Shown: positions 39,805-52,429 of the stretch, in pieces
Layout: each line of letters starts with the position of its first letter
Numbering within the stretch: position 1 is the stretch's first letter
Source of the DNA: Eleginops maclovinus
Taxonomy: Eukaryota > Chordata > Actinopteri > Perciformes > Eleginopidae
Direction: 5' to 3'
NCBI RefSeq assembly: GCF_036324505.1
Contig: NC_086365.1
Span: 8,145,155 to 8,209,154 of the forward strand
DNA length: 64,000 nucleotides
Position numbers and translations under genes: made by a program
The notes under the pieces: generated by a model
The model's database searches: none
Seen by the model: the letters and a program-made list of their open reading frames with translations, nothing else
Told to the model about the DNA's origin: nothing

Positions 39805-40353
39805 TGGTAGGAAGAGTTATATGTATTTTTATATTGTAATCAAACCAGGTTACTGTAACTGATTACTGTAATATCTTTCATGTTATATTAAGGGTTATTT
39901 TGTTATCGTACCTGGTCTCCAGTCTGTGTGTGTGTGTATGCAAGATTCGCCACAAGGCGCAGGTGCCTCCTTTTTTTGTTGGTTCATTCAATTGATGGTC
40001 AGGCCTGGTACGCCTTGTCGGTGAGTGACTATAAGCTAAGCTAAGTTAAATCAAGAATTAATGTGTACAATGTGTATGATTTCATTGGTTAATTCGGGGT
40101 TTGTTTTGTGTTTGCATAGCAGGTTTACAACCTAACTAATTTCACCACTAACTAATGTCACTGAGTAACTAATGTTACCAACAGGCTAGTGTAGCCGTAA
40201 CAGTTGGGCTAATTAGTGGGTGAATTTATTGTGTATGTGTGCGCAATAAAACTAAAGTGACACGAGTTGTATCCGGATCAAGCAGAATGAAACTAACCCT
40301 TCCAGAGGGGAGTTTATTAAACTATAGCGGGTAGTTTAGTGAAAACCTGGACA
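39805..40353 (+). repeat. 3' LTR of BEL/Pao element
   Basis: 549 bp, same ends as the 5' LTR, with AATAAA at 40245-40250. It differs from the 5' copy by a shorter GT run, small changes near 40055-40080, and a block substitution at about 40275-40295 where 21 bp match a downstream site in inverse orientation. No obvious polypurine tract precedes it. Confidence 0.9.
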
Positions 40354-43040
40354 ATCTCCTTCGACTTCTCACTAGATAAGTTGACATCCCTGAATAAAAA
40401 AAGAAGGTGACATGCTTTTGTTGCTATCTCCTCACCAGAGGTTGTTTTCTTTCTCTTGCTTGGGAAATTTGGATATCGTCCGGTCTTTCATTCACTAAAC
40501 TCAGCAATATACTCATGACGTCAATATGATTTGGTTGAAATGTCCTTTCGCTGTGATCGGACTTAATGGCAGGCCTGAACAATCTGATTCTGATCTATGA
40601 TAAGACCAATCAAAGGAAAATTAGGGCTTTTATTTTTTACGATCTGTTCCCTTTTCCTTGTAAAATGACACAAGCCAAGGCAGACAGACGGTAGCATTTT
40701 GCCTCTGTAGGGTGGACAATTGATAAGGAATGATTTCCACATGAGTTTGGTACTGATTGCTGATTATTTTCCTCTCATGTTGCGAGGAAAAATCTGTTAA
40801 GCCTGTACATTGTGTGCTGATGTATGTTGGTTACGTATAGACCTCCAAAAGTTCACATGACGTTTATCTTCCCCACCTTGGATATGCTTCTCTTTTTCAT
40901 CATGGAACAGGTTAAAAAGTAAACCCGGCTGTAACGAGGACACGCTTCATCAAGAGGAAAATTCCTCTGAGTTTAAACTAGGATAAAAGGTAGGACTTCA
41001 GTCACAAAAACAACAGTGCACTTTCTGACGTCTAACCTCCCACTTTTCATCTTCCACCTGTTGTTTTTACTGCAAGAAATACTTTGAGGTCAGGGAGATC
41101 TAACAATAACAGAATCTGTTTTCATGGATAACAGTTTGTGATGGATAGCTGATAGTGTCTAATGAGCAGCGGCCACAGTATCTACTGGAGTCTGAACGTT
41201 AGAAAAGTCTGTCTAAGTTAATCCTCAGTTTTTATTTTTGATTCACAATAACAGCGAAAATATTTAGCAATTGCAATTAACTCCATTTTAATGTACTTTT
41301 GGAATGATTAATCAGGTTCCTTGAATCTAAACGGCTTCATTCAATATATTACTACTTCTTTTACAATTTCATAACTGCATAATAGACCCATTTTCCCTCA
41401 ACAATCTGAAACTCATAGTTTCATTCTGCTTGATCCTGAAACAATAACCCAACCTTTCATCAGATGTGTTGCCTGCGTCAGGCTTTATTTAGCCTGAGAG
41501 CATCTCTTCTATATCTCCTGCGCCTGTGGATCTCCTCTTTTCTTTATCAACTATTTTCTAACTTCAGCTTTTCAGAAGCTGCTGGGGATGTGATGTGAAA
41601 GGAGGGCAGTTTGAATATTTTGAAAGCTTTTCCTTTAAAGACGGGCCTAAAGCATCCTCTGCAATTACACTATTCGTTGTCAAACATGTTTGCATATTCA
41701 ATATTTATATAAAAAAAACCCTGCTGGATGTGGCTTAATTTAAGCAGCCTCATAGGCGACATGCAAACTCTTCAACAATGTGCTGCAGAGAGATACCTTA
41801 TTAGCCTTATTATCATGTTCCTCCTGATCAGTCTCCTCCTGCCGATTGTTGTCCTTCACCTAACTTTCCTCTTTATCGTGTAGACACAGACCAAACAAAC
41901 TGCAGACGCCCGTAGCTCCGCGCTGAGAAGAGAAGTTGTGAAAATAAAAATGAGGAGACCGCAGATGCCAGGACAAAGTGAGGAGTGAGGAGTGGGTTGT
42001 ATTCTGACAGGTGTGTCAACCGAAGGGCAAAGACAGTCTGAATTAATGAAGCCAGGTGACGGAGAGCTGCAGCCAACAGTTTACTGGAGGCCCAGTGTGC
42101 TTCTTATTTAAAATACTGCCCTTGATCTCGCTGATCACTCGGCTATAGGCGACTTAATTAAAACTAACAAGCAGCGCATTAACACCCCGGGGAGGCGCAG
42201 GATCCAGATGCAGGTGAAGTCGATTTAAAAAGCCAAAAAGAAAGATGGCAGGTTTGTGCACCCTGATTGAAAGCGCAGACATTTCCCGCTCAAAGTGTGT
42301 GAAGTATGTGTGTGTTTGTGTGTGTGTGTCCGTCCTCAGAATAAAGCAACATACCAGAGTAGGAAGGCCAGCCTTGAGCTTCATAGGCAGTGCTTTGATC
42401 AGAAAGGCCGGTTCATCTTCACCTTCTCGTGGAGGCCGTCACTGGAGCTGATGGAGCTGGGACAGGAAGGGAAACGTTAAATGTCAGTTTTACCGTGTTT
42501 AACCCTTTCATGTCTAGTTTTAAGGTTGTTAACATCCTGTTATTCCACACTGTAACAGTATCGCATGTTCTGTTTCCGCCTGTTCAAAGACTTTGTTACA
42601 AGTAAGACCCTAACCCTAGCGAGTAATTCAGTGAATTCAAATTTGTTCTGAGTAAAGTAACGAGGAATCTGCAGAGTAATGACACCCTCTGCTGTGTTTG
42701 TGAATGACTTTGTGACGACCTCTGTTGCAAAAGCCCCCCCCCCCCCCCCTTCGTTCTCAGAAAATGGAAATGGCTTAGCACTATCGCCGTTGCCCCGGCA
42801 ACCATCTGAGTCCCCCATCTCGCGGTGGTGAAATGAGTTGTGAGCAGGCCCGAGAGAGGCAGGGATTAAACATGATCCCGCGGACGCACTGTCAATCAAA
42901 TCCACAACGCTGCAACCTTCTTCCGCCTACAGAGAAACGCACTGAAACCTAAAAAGCTGCCATATATAAAATAAATTACACTCTTTGACAATGCCTGTTT
43001 AATGTGTTGTGTGAGACTGTGACCCAACTTATTTCCCCCC
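40354..43040. other. intergenic, no gene seen
   Basis: Unique-looking AT-rich DNA, a short GT run at 42306-42329, and C16 at 42734-42749. It contains the 21-bp sequence at 41416-41436 that is repeated in inverse orientation in the 3' LTR. Confidence 0.5.
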
Positions 43041-43043
43041 TAA

Positions 43044-43135
43044 AGAATGAAACCGTCTTTATTAGTCACATACATGCACACAGCAGAGCACACACAGTGA
43101 AATTGGTCCTCTGCATTTAACCCATCCTAGTACTA
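43044..43135 (+). repeat. dispersed teleost repeat fragment
   Basis: GAAACCGTCTTTATTAGTCA, AGTGAAATTGGTCCTCTGCA and TTTAACCCATCC are recognisable as an interspersed fish repeat. Only the end of the element is present. Confidence 0.6.
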
Positions 43136-43139
43136 CTTA

Positions 43140-45900
43140 TAAGACTAGGAAACAGGCATCTTGTATAGGGTCAACAATATAAATATAACAGCTTTAATGT
43201 GGATTGCAGAGGACCTCAGGTATAAGCCTTTACCTGCATCTGTCTTTAATGTAAAGCAAATATGTCAAAGCTTAAATACACTCAATCGCTGGGGACTTGA
43301 AATGTATTTAATTTATACTATTATAAGCTCTTTGTCATTTGTATGATATTAAAATAACTTAAAAGCAGTGCTTACATGAACAAAATACAGGTTTTTAACC
43401 TTTTAAAAGTTAGGGTTGGATTAGTTTAAGGGTATTTGGTGTCAGGTGTTTTTTAGCTTGTAATTGTTTCCGGATAATAAATGAACTCCAATTCTAGATG
43501 AGTAAGCAAGATATAATATACATCATTTATGTGTAGGGTCTGATGACTGTACTTGTGTTTATAAACTGCTTGCAAATTAAATGAAAGGAAGTGATAATGA
43601 CTCTTGCCTGGTGCTGTTTGCTACTAAAGCAGAAAACTCTTTAACAACAAAACCGTTTTCCTGCAGAGGATTTAGTGGTGGTCGTTATATTCCAGTGCCA
43701 AGAGGCAATGGATTAATTTAATTAGCCTGGTGAAGATTAATGACAATGCATAGGCCTTCTGTAGATAAGGCTATACACTGGTAAAAGGGATGTTATTTTC
43801 AACATGGCGCCGTGTCTAATTTGGGAAAGTGGGGAGTGGGTAAAATGAGTATAGAGATTTCAAAACTGCATTTATCTGTGTAGATGAATGGGAGGTTCAG
43901 TGTCTTTGTGTGTATAATAGCATCACTGATTTCTGCCCTTTTAAGGGATGAAACAGACTTTTCTTCTGAGGGTGATATTGTTTTTGATTTCCATTCTTTG
44001 ACCATCAGTGAGAAGATATATACTCTTATTAGATCAAATGTATCTTATAGCAGCACACCAATATACAAGCTATGCTGAAAATGTAAAATAGATATCTGTC
44101 TTGCTGTCTGCGCTGTGTGATTAGCATAGATGATGCTTCAGATGTAAAAACACCTGCAGCATTATCTATGTAATACATGGCATTATAATAAAGCAAATAG
44201 ATGTGCATATCATGTTTTTGCTATATTTGCCAAAGCAAAAGATCAGGTAACCTCTCAGATTGATGTGGTACCCCTTTAGGGGGTCCTGACCCTTGGCTCA
44301 CCACTAGTGTGTGCTGTCACTTAATACCTTTTATTTTCTGGATTCTGAAGTGAAGTGCTTGATATTACACCACAGTTATTAAACACAAATCATAATTTAT
44401 TCTCAAATCAATTACTTTATGAACTTTATGGCTAATTATAGCTTTTATTGTGATGCTTCATTGTATTATGTCTTAAATTGGACTAAAAACTTAGTAAATA
44501 GTGCTGCAAACTCTACAACTGTATGATCAATTATTATCCGTATAAAAAATCCCTTAAAATAAATCCTTCAAAATAAAACTCCTTAAAGCCTAATATTTGC
44601 CTGATGTCTGTTTTCAATACCACTGATGACAGCTTAATGCACAATTTGGAAATAAAGAATGAAATCCCTGTAAATCCCGTCTTTCCTGTAAAAGTAATCA
44701 GATTACAGTAACGCACTACTGGTGCCAGGCTGGCAAAAGAGAGCAAGGGGGCGGGAAGGGTGAGACCCCCATGCAATTTGATATTTGCCTCTTTGACAGT
44801 CATTTAAAGGGGATCTGGAGAACCCGATACCCGGAGACTTACACCCCTCCAAAGACTGTCGGGACACTTTAGCCTGGCTCGGCTCGGCCTTGCAGCGCCA
44901 GTGAGTCTCCAGGCAGGGTGTAAACGTTAAATGTTAGCTATTTGTTCCTTGGATTGCGAGGGAAATCAAGCGACTCTTTCATTCATTCTTTTTTTTTTTT
45001 GGAAACCCTCCTCCCACTCCCGTCTCTTCTCTTCTTTCTTTCTTTTCTCCAAATCCCCAAAAATAGTTATTGACTAAAGCAGCTTATGGAGTCTCCTAAA
45101 AGAGTGATGCAGGAATGAGTCCTAAAAGGAATGAGTTAGCATTTTACCAGCTCCAGTTCCCATGATGAAGTCAAGGTTTTTGGAATGTGCTCTTAGATTC
45201 GTGAAATAAGTTCTGTGGTTATCCCAAGCTGAAGAGATTCTCATGTTTGGTTCTTCAACATAAAATACGTCGGCAAATACCCCACTGGTACAAGTCTGAA
45301 ACTTGTAGTGTCATAAAAACAGCGGTTGCTAATAAGTTACTAAATGAGACTACTCAACGCCATCAGGCCAAACATTAGCCTATTTTAGCTTAGCCGTGTT
45401 GCCGTGAAGTCATACTACCTTGGTCCTTTAGCCTAACGTTAGCTTCTTACTTCTGGCAATTGCATTTACGTAAAAAAATAATTGAAGTGGTGCAAAAATT
45501 AGGAGATTATCCTGCTTAACAAAACATGTAGCCTAAGTATCATAAATGTGTGTTAACCACAGAGCTCCAATATCCAATATATTGTTGTATTGCTTTTAGA
45601 GAGGGATCCCTTGGGATGCTAAGTTCCGGGTCAGACTACACAAATCCATCATGCCTGCACTACTTTTCAACAAATTAAAAGAAAGAGAGACATTTATAAA
45701 GAGGAAGAGAAATATTTAGGGATCGCTGGGACTGTACAGACAAAGAGTGTTGACGCAGTGGAAGAGGAGGTTATCTGCTATCATGGCACTTTCTTATCAG
45801 TGGATAAATATTTGTATATCATGGCCAACTGGGGACTCAGTGAAACCCTCTGACGTGTTGTTGTGATTGTTGCGACACAGGTGATCTACAGTGAGATAGC
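43140..45900. other. intergenic, no gene seen
   Basis: AT-rich. Nothing is recognised beyond short homopolymers. Confidence 0.5.
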
Positions 45901-46029
45901 TACTGTATACTTGCAACTACATTGTGGGGTTTGAGGGGCTCCTGAGAAAGCCATTTTTCAATTATGAGGTTAAGAGAGTGTGTGTTTTTAATAAACGACT
46001 GCTCATTAAAGGGAGAGTACATTCCCCTG

Positions 46030-46660
46030 CAGAAAACGGGCGGGTCGCATTGTGCTGCTGTCTCCTGGGAGGACTCCTGACTGGATGTTTGTCCCCCAAC
46101 TCCCCAGCCTCGCATCTCATTAAGCTCATCTCCACATCTCTATCTGCAGTATCAGGCCGCAGCATCGGCCCTATATATGGCTTACAAAAGATTTTCTTTC
46201 AGAGTGAATTAAATCAGGCTATTTCAGAGTATAACCACCGTGATGTGGTTGTTTTTTACCTCCATATGAAACCCTCACTGGACTCCCAGTGGCCACCCAG
46301 TCCAGGATTATTTAGCAGAGAGGAGGAGAAGGAGGGGCTTGCCTGGATACCCAGCCCCCTGTAAGTGTCCATCCCCGGTTTATTTGACATGGCAGTGTCC
46401 CAGGGTATAAAGCAGATAAACATCTGGTGGCGCTGCCAGGACATTGGAAAATGAGGGATTGGGGGGAGGCAGTGAAAGAGGCGCGGGAACACAAAATCAT
46501 AATGAGAAGAAAGATGGGCAGAGAGAGACAGAGAGATGCTGATCAGCTAATTACAGCTGCAAATAAAATGCAAATGTATCCTGGCATGGTGAGTATGCCC
46601 AAGTTTAAACATAGCACCATCCAAAAATTCAGAGCTGCACGGGCACTGTGCCAAGGACGA
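46030..46660. promoter_or_regulatory. candidate conserved non-coding element
   Basis: Non-repetitive block with TATATATGGC, AACCACCGTGATGTGGTTGT (RUNX-like AACCAC and inverse TGTGGTT close together at 46236-46250), CAGCTAATTACAGCTG and ATGCAAATG. These are plausible transcription-factor sites. Function is inferred. Confidence 0.35.
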
Positions 46661-46684
46661 GTTCCAAACAAAGAATGATTATCC

Positions 46685-46716
<32 letters not shown>

Positions 46717-46730
46717 TAATAATAATAACC
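46685..46730. repeat. (AAT)n microsatellite
   Basis: About 15 AAT units with one AAC interruption. Confidence 0.95.
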
Positions 46731-47079
46731 AATATATAGTTAATATTTTTATTATATTAGCACACTGCATCCTGCTGGCTGTCAGACTACCAGGCTGCAC
46801 CTCCCTCCCCCTTTAAATAAAAAATAAATAAATAAGATGGCACATTTCCCAACAACAGTGACAGCCTCATGCACATGATCCAAAATCCAACAATTACAGT
46901 TCTCCACACTGTAGCTGCTATTTACACAAGGGGCCAAATGTCTCCGTTCCCCCCCCCCAACCTATGTGGTGATTAATGACACATCGCCACCCAAAGATTA
47001 ATCAAAAAAAAAATCATGGAGGTAGGCTACTCATGAGAACTGCAGCTAGATCAGGTGGGCTCAGGATGGAGGGGGTCTG

Positions 47080-47620
47080 GAAACGAATTAGCTTCATGGA
47101 ATCTTTTTAGATGCAAATATTTTGTTATCTCCACTTTGCTGCACTGTTTTTCAGTGTTTATGATTAATTATCTCTTCTTGGTGAAAAATAAATCATGCGA
47201 AATGAGGATCTAGCTGACTCCACCGGCGGAGGCAGAGATGGCAGGTCGATGCTGTTAATTTCAGGTTGAAATTGACACACTAATTATAGTGCAGAGTGCT
47301 GCTGGAACACTAGCAGGCAAGATTATACCTCTGTGCTTCTATTTTTTTCCTCTGTTTATCAGATCCCCCTTATATTTTACCAATTAAAAATCTTAAAGGC
47401 ATTTCATTGCCCCGGGATATAAAAAAGCAGCCTCTCTGCTAACATGGCCATCACTTTCCCCCATCAGATTCATTGTGATGTATTAGATGCAATAAATTAT
47501 CCCATGTAACAAAACATGGCGAGCTGAAAGGCTGATAATCTGCAGAGGGGAGATAAGGATTCATTATTCCAAATCATTATGAATCCAGCGTTGGCTGTGA
47601 CTTCTTTCTTAATCAGCTTC
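47080..47620. promoter_or_regulatory. candidate gata3 enhancer, GATA-site cluster
   Basis: Five WGATAR motifs occur in about 430 bp: TTATCT at 47125 and 47168, TTATCA at 47356, TGATAA at 47533, AGATAA at 47551. ATGCAAAT lies at 47111-47118, with TTAATTA-type homeodomain motifs around them. The block is free of simple repeats. It lies about 7 kb upstream of the promoter. Confidence 0.45.
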
Positions 47621-48400
47621 TGTGATCCTGGATACGTGAAGGGAGCAGATAAGAGCACAGTCGTTTATAATTCTCCCCACCTCGGCCTAATATTTTAAAA
47701 TAAAATCGCAGGGAGAAGCTGGCGTTTGAAAAAAACGCACACATTGGCTTAACGTTTGGAGGGTGCACAGGACGAGAATAATAAAACACATTGAGAAAAT
47801 AAATAAGTAAATAGATAATGCGAGGCCCATACATTTTTGGAGGTGTTTTGTCTCAAATTAAGGTCATCTTATTCGACATTTACAGCGAGGAATCATGTAG
47901 GCAGGGAGAAAAAGAGAGAGATATACTGCAGCGTGTATTTCACATTTGGAGTGGGTAGTGACTAATAAAATGTAGGCTACACCACGAGGCTATAAAAGCG
48001 GGTGACCGTAAATGATTCACTCCGTTTATGCACTAACCGGGCAGAAAAGCCACGGTGCAGAGGTGGCTTATGGATAAAGCGCTGCTGCACTGCTGCAAAA
48101 TTAACTTAGAAAAAACGTGATGCAACCAAAAAATGCTGCTGTATTAAATCGGAATATAAAGGTGACACTTAACTCCTCATTATATCTGCTGCTGAGATTA
48201 TAAATATCAGCAGGCGGTGATAGAATAAAGTGCAAAACGGAGACTACACCCCATAATGTGATAGGCCTACAGCGTAGTAACGTAACGTAAACCCGGAACC
48301 ATTCACATTCTCCATTTACAATTAATTAACTCCACAAAATCCGCACCCCCTCCTCCTAAAAAAATGCATTCTGTATCCACTCCCTTTCAAACATTAAAAT
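47621..48400. other. intergenic, no gene seen
   Basis: AT-rich, non-repetitive. No exon is recognised. Confidence 0.4.
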
Positions 48401-48840
48401 GTATTTCCTCCCTTATTAAATAGCAAAACACAACAAATTGATTCTCGTTATTTTCCTCATAATTAACCTATTTATTAAACCTATAATATGCTTTAATTAT
48501 CTGCGGCATAAATATGGTTTAACTGTTGTTTTTCATTAGCTCGTATCAAAGAAATCAGTATGCGTATTTATCATATTAACTGCACCTTTACATTGAAATG
48601 GAAAAGCTAATCATTCCCAGAAATAAGCACTTTATTTACGTCAAAGGCAGATTAATAAATCATTACTATCTGGAATTTCTAATTCTATTTAGATATTGAA
48701 ACACTAATTCCATAAATGAAATGCTCTGCTGCGTGGAAACTGAATAATTCATTGATTTAAAAAGACATATTTGGCATTCGTAAGTTTATACTACAACGTT
48801 TGCGCCGATTATCTTTAATTTATTACCTTAATTGAATTTC
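48400..48840. promoter_or_regulatory. candidate deeply conserved non-coding element
   Basis: About 440 bp of AT-rich but non-repetitive sequence packed with homeodomain-like cores (TAATTA, TTAATT, ATTAATAAATCATTA), a TTATCT (48496-48501) and GCTAATCATTCCC. Such texture is typical of developmental enhancers. Conservation was not tested. Confidence 0.4.
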
Positions 48841-49704
48841 TTCCCCAAAGATAGATTTGGGTGTGATCAGTTTACATTCTCCTTCGAACAGTCAAGGCGC
48901 AACATGAGAGATACCGAGCCTGCAGCATCCTCCCTCTCCTCTCCTCCTCGCTCTTTTTTCCCTCAGTGCATTTCACAGAGAGAAGGATCGGATTTGCTTG
49001 GTGCTCCTTTCAATGAACCATGGTGTCAATAAGCAGCTAGCAGGCCTCTGTGCTCCGGGTTGGATGCATAAGGAAGCTTTTCCGTTTTCAGAACAAACTG
49101 CTACAAACCAGCAGCTCAGACCGCATTTCGATATGGAAAGATTGCAGATGTGTTTGCTTAGACATTGTTCAGATGTAGCTCTAATTGCTGCGGAGTTTGG
49201 CGCGGATCTTCTCTGTTGATTAGACAACAGCAGCAGCTATGGCTTCATTTGTCCTTTGTGGCAGGCAGAGGGGAGGAAAGGCTGCTCCTGCAACACAAAA
49301 GGATGTGCAGGACTGAAATATCTGCAGAGCACAAAGTGTACAGGCACCGTTTTATTAGTGACAATACAATACATTGAATTCTGTGTTGATCATGGACCAA
49401 ATATAACACATCTGTCATATAAATGTCCAAATTTTAAACATCTAATACTATTGTATGCTCTGAATGTACTGCTCATGGACATCTGAATATAAGGATGCAT
49501 ATATTTGGCTTAGGAATTACCTGGCATGGTCAGGTGTTACCTTTATTTATTTGGAAATATTACAAGGAAAATAAAAGAATAATGATAGTATATCTGGGAT
49601 CAAAAAAGGGAATATGTATTTTTTTGAAAGGTGTTATAAAAGGCTGCCTGAATAAAACATGTTTTATTCTTACGCTATAATGCATTCCCATTGGTTTCTG
49701 ATTC

Positions 49705-49795
49705 AATCGTTCAAAGGATTTATTGTCATGTGCACAATACCTTGAGCGTTGACAATGAAAATCCCAGGCTTATCCGAAAATACAACATAGTCTAC
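49705..49795 (+). repeat. LINE/SINE 3'-end-like fragment
   Basis: AAGGATTTATTGTCATGTGC followed by ACAATACCTTGAGCGTTGACAATGAAAAT resembles dispersed teleost elements containing TTTATTGTCATGTGCACA. Truncated. Confidence 0.45.
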
Positions 49796-49799
49796 AATA

Positions 49800-51870
49800 T
49801 GTAATAAAAAGAAACAGACCTACATAGTGCCAGAAAAACAAGCGAGTGACTATAGCTTTTAATTGGGTTTCTGTTCCTCTTACGGTGATGCTTTCAGACC
49901 CGGAAGTGCTGGCGTGCATACAGTCAGTACGGGTGTCTCTGCTTGCAGTGTTATATGATGATGTGACTCCGGGACCGAGGGCGCACACCACCAAACATCA
50001 CTGAGAAGGTTTTTCAGCTTCTTCTTCGTGCACGGCTCTCACTGTCACTCCGTCTAACTCTAAATGCCATCGGCGTTTCCAACTCTATGTCACTCTTTCT
50101 TCACATTTGCAGAAAAAAGTCTCCGATCAGCGTCCACTACAGGTCAGTAAATATTAATATCTGCTCTCCAGCATCCTATCTGTCCAATAGGCTGCCTCTT
50201 CCCTCGCTGTCGTTGTATTTCGTTTTTGAATAATGGGAAACTATTGCGAAGGGGTTAACTTGTGCGTAAAATGAAATTAAAACGGAAAAAAATCGGGACT
50301 TGGTTAAATGCAGATAGGAAGGTGCCGGTTCATTTGTCTCTGTGTGCACTGGCTGAAAAAGGGGTGTTGATAATACACTGTCCACAACGTCCACCATTGT
50401 TGCCCTTTAACGTCGTTGTGAGCTGTTTGTTGTTATTTTGTTGACCGAGAGCGAAATTAGCTACGGTAATTATTAGTCATGGTTTCCGCTTGTGTCACTT
50501 GGGACTGACATGTAAAAAAAAAAAATGGCCAGCTACCTGCATTTCTTCAAATATTTAGCCACTTACATCAAAACCGAACCCCCAAAATAGCGCAGATGAG
50601 GTTTTTAACAACCTATTACCTAGCTCAGGTTGGCGGTATAAGCAGGATCCCATAGAAGCCGTGAAATTGATCTGATTATTGCCAGCGGTCATAAAAAAAG
50701 GAGTTGAGTTTGCTGAAGCTGCGTTTCCCTCCTCTCTTATTAGTTTCCTCCATCTCGTCTTGGTCGATATGTATTGATATGGCCGATGTTAGAATGAATA
50801 GGATGCCAAATTAAGGGCATCACACGTTACGGGCCAAGTGCAAGCAAAGAGACGTGGCGCACCCTTGATTTGATCCTAGTCGGTGTTTTATATATATTTT
50901 AATATATTTTACAAATGTCTACACTGTTCACTTATATTGGATTAAATATTGTATTGTTTAAAACAATATTAGGTGGGGGTTTTTTTTAAACGGAGCGTGA
51001 CAAAGAGAGAGAATGTGGATTAATTTACATTTTGTGTCATTTGTTTTATTATGGCACACATACTTAAAGATTTTGCGTTAATTCTAGGTTCAAAATGTGA
51101 ACTCAGGAAATTCTAGTGATAATAAAAGGATGTCATGTATAAAGCAGAATTAATAAATTAGATAAAATATGAATGACTTTGTTTCTTTTGGGGATCTAAG
51201 AGGTGAAAAGGCCTTGCACGCTAAATGAAAGATTACATCAGTGCGTCTGGCGGGGAGCGATATAGACACTGATAAGCATCAGTCAATTGGCAGACCGTTT
51301 TGTTTTTCTTTCTTTTTTTGTTGGGAAGAATGACACAAAATACGATGTGCTACTTCTTCTTTTTATTTTTTTTTAATCGAAGAAAAGCTGATTTATCCTA
51401 CGGCTTATGTTCTCATTTTAATCATTCTAGGAAATCCACCTCAAGTTTTACACGCTCGACAAAGCAGAATTTGACGCCCTCGTTTTGTTCTGAGAAGCAG
51501 AGTTGGTTCACATGCTGACAGAATAGCAGCTCCCTTTTCTTGAAAAGACTAGAAAGGTGACAAATGACTCAAAGGGTAAAATAAATTTAACATAAAGGTT
51601 AGCTGTCGTGGTTTCAAAATATATGAGCATTTAACCAGTAACATATCACGATCTCACGGAGAGCATTTTAAATACTGAGTGACTGGGCATGTTCATTGTT
51701 ATATCAGGAAACACATGTAGCATTCAACTCTTTTCATCATTTATATCACAGATGTATGTTCGCCATATAATTTTAATTATTTCATATTTAAGATTCAATG
51801 CTCGTAAGTACAGTTTAGTTTGGAATTAAGTGAGCAAAATATGATAAAACCCAGACACCAAAGGTTTTGA
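49800..51870. other. intergenic, no coding gene seen
   Basis: It contains a possible isolated splice-flanked segment at 50113-50142, described separately. A-rich and T-rich tracts occur at 50514-50525 and 51301-51375. Confidence 0.45.
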
Positions 51871-51990
<120 letters not shown>

Positions 51991-52429
51991 AATATTGTAA
52001 AATAATTCTGTCTTTGAATGCTCTAATTTCTAAGAAGCATTTATATGTGCAGGTAATTTAAACATGTATAATCATGATTTTATGTATTTATATATTTATT
52101 CATATTTAGTATTACTAATATATAGTAGGCTACTGTATTTTGTATATATATTATTTATAATAACCTATTATTATTTTGGTGTGATTTTATCTGCCTAACT
52201 TTTGATAAATCAGCTGGCGGAAGAAAAATTATATTTCTGAGTGAAAACAGTGATTGTTATTGCTGATGAAGTCATTCACAGGAAGCTGGGGGACAAAGTA
52301 AACACTCACATACAAAACCTTACACACATAATACAGACGTTATCTAAAACATCCCTCACACTGGCAATGGATTAATCTGTTCCTGTCTTAAATTCTCAGC
52401 CGTGATTTAGAAAAGAAACTGTGCCATGT

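Larger units (their letters stand above)
34580..40353 (+). mobile_element. BEL/Pao LTR retrotransposon, internally deleted and inactive
   Basis: Two direct LTRs (34580-35148 and 39805-40353, TG...CA ends) flank a gag-protease-RT-integrase remnant on the + strand. The order and the motif LFDLASDTNYITHQVAERLGL-like protease segment, the VRLVWNSSQEFRGVSMN / LLKGPD RT start and the integrase place it in BEL/Pao, known in fish. The RT catalytic core, RNase H and the integrase N terminus are missing at a junction near 38330, and in-frame stops and frameshifts break the rest. No matching target-site duplication is seen (ATAAG on the left, ATCTC on the right). No envelope-like gene is visible. Confidence 0.9.

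Noticed and set aside
34580..40353. Reading the LTR element as an endogenous retrovirus
   Set aside because: Protease, RT and integrase features fit BEL/Pao, and no envelope-like frame is seen.
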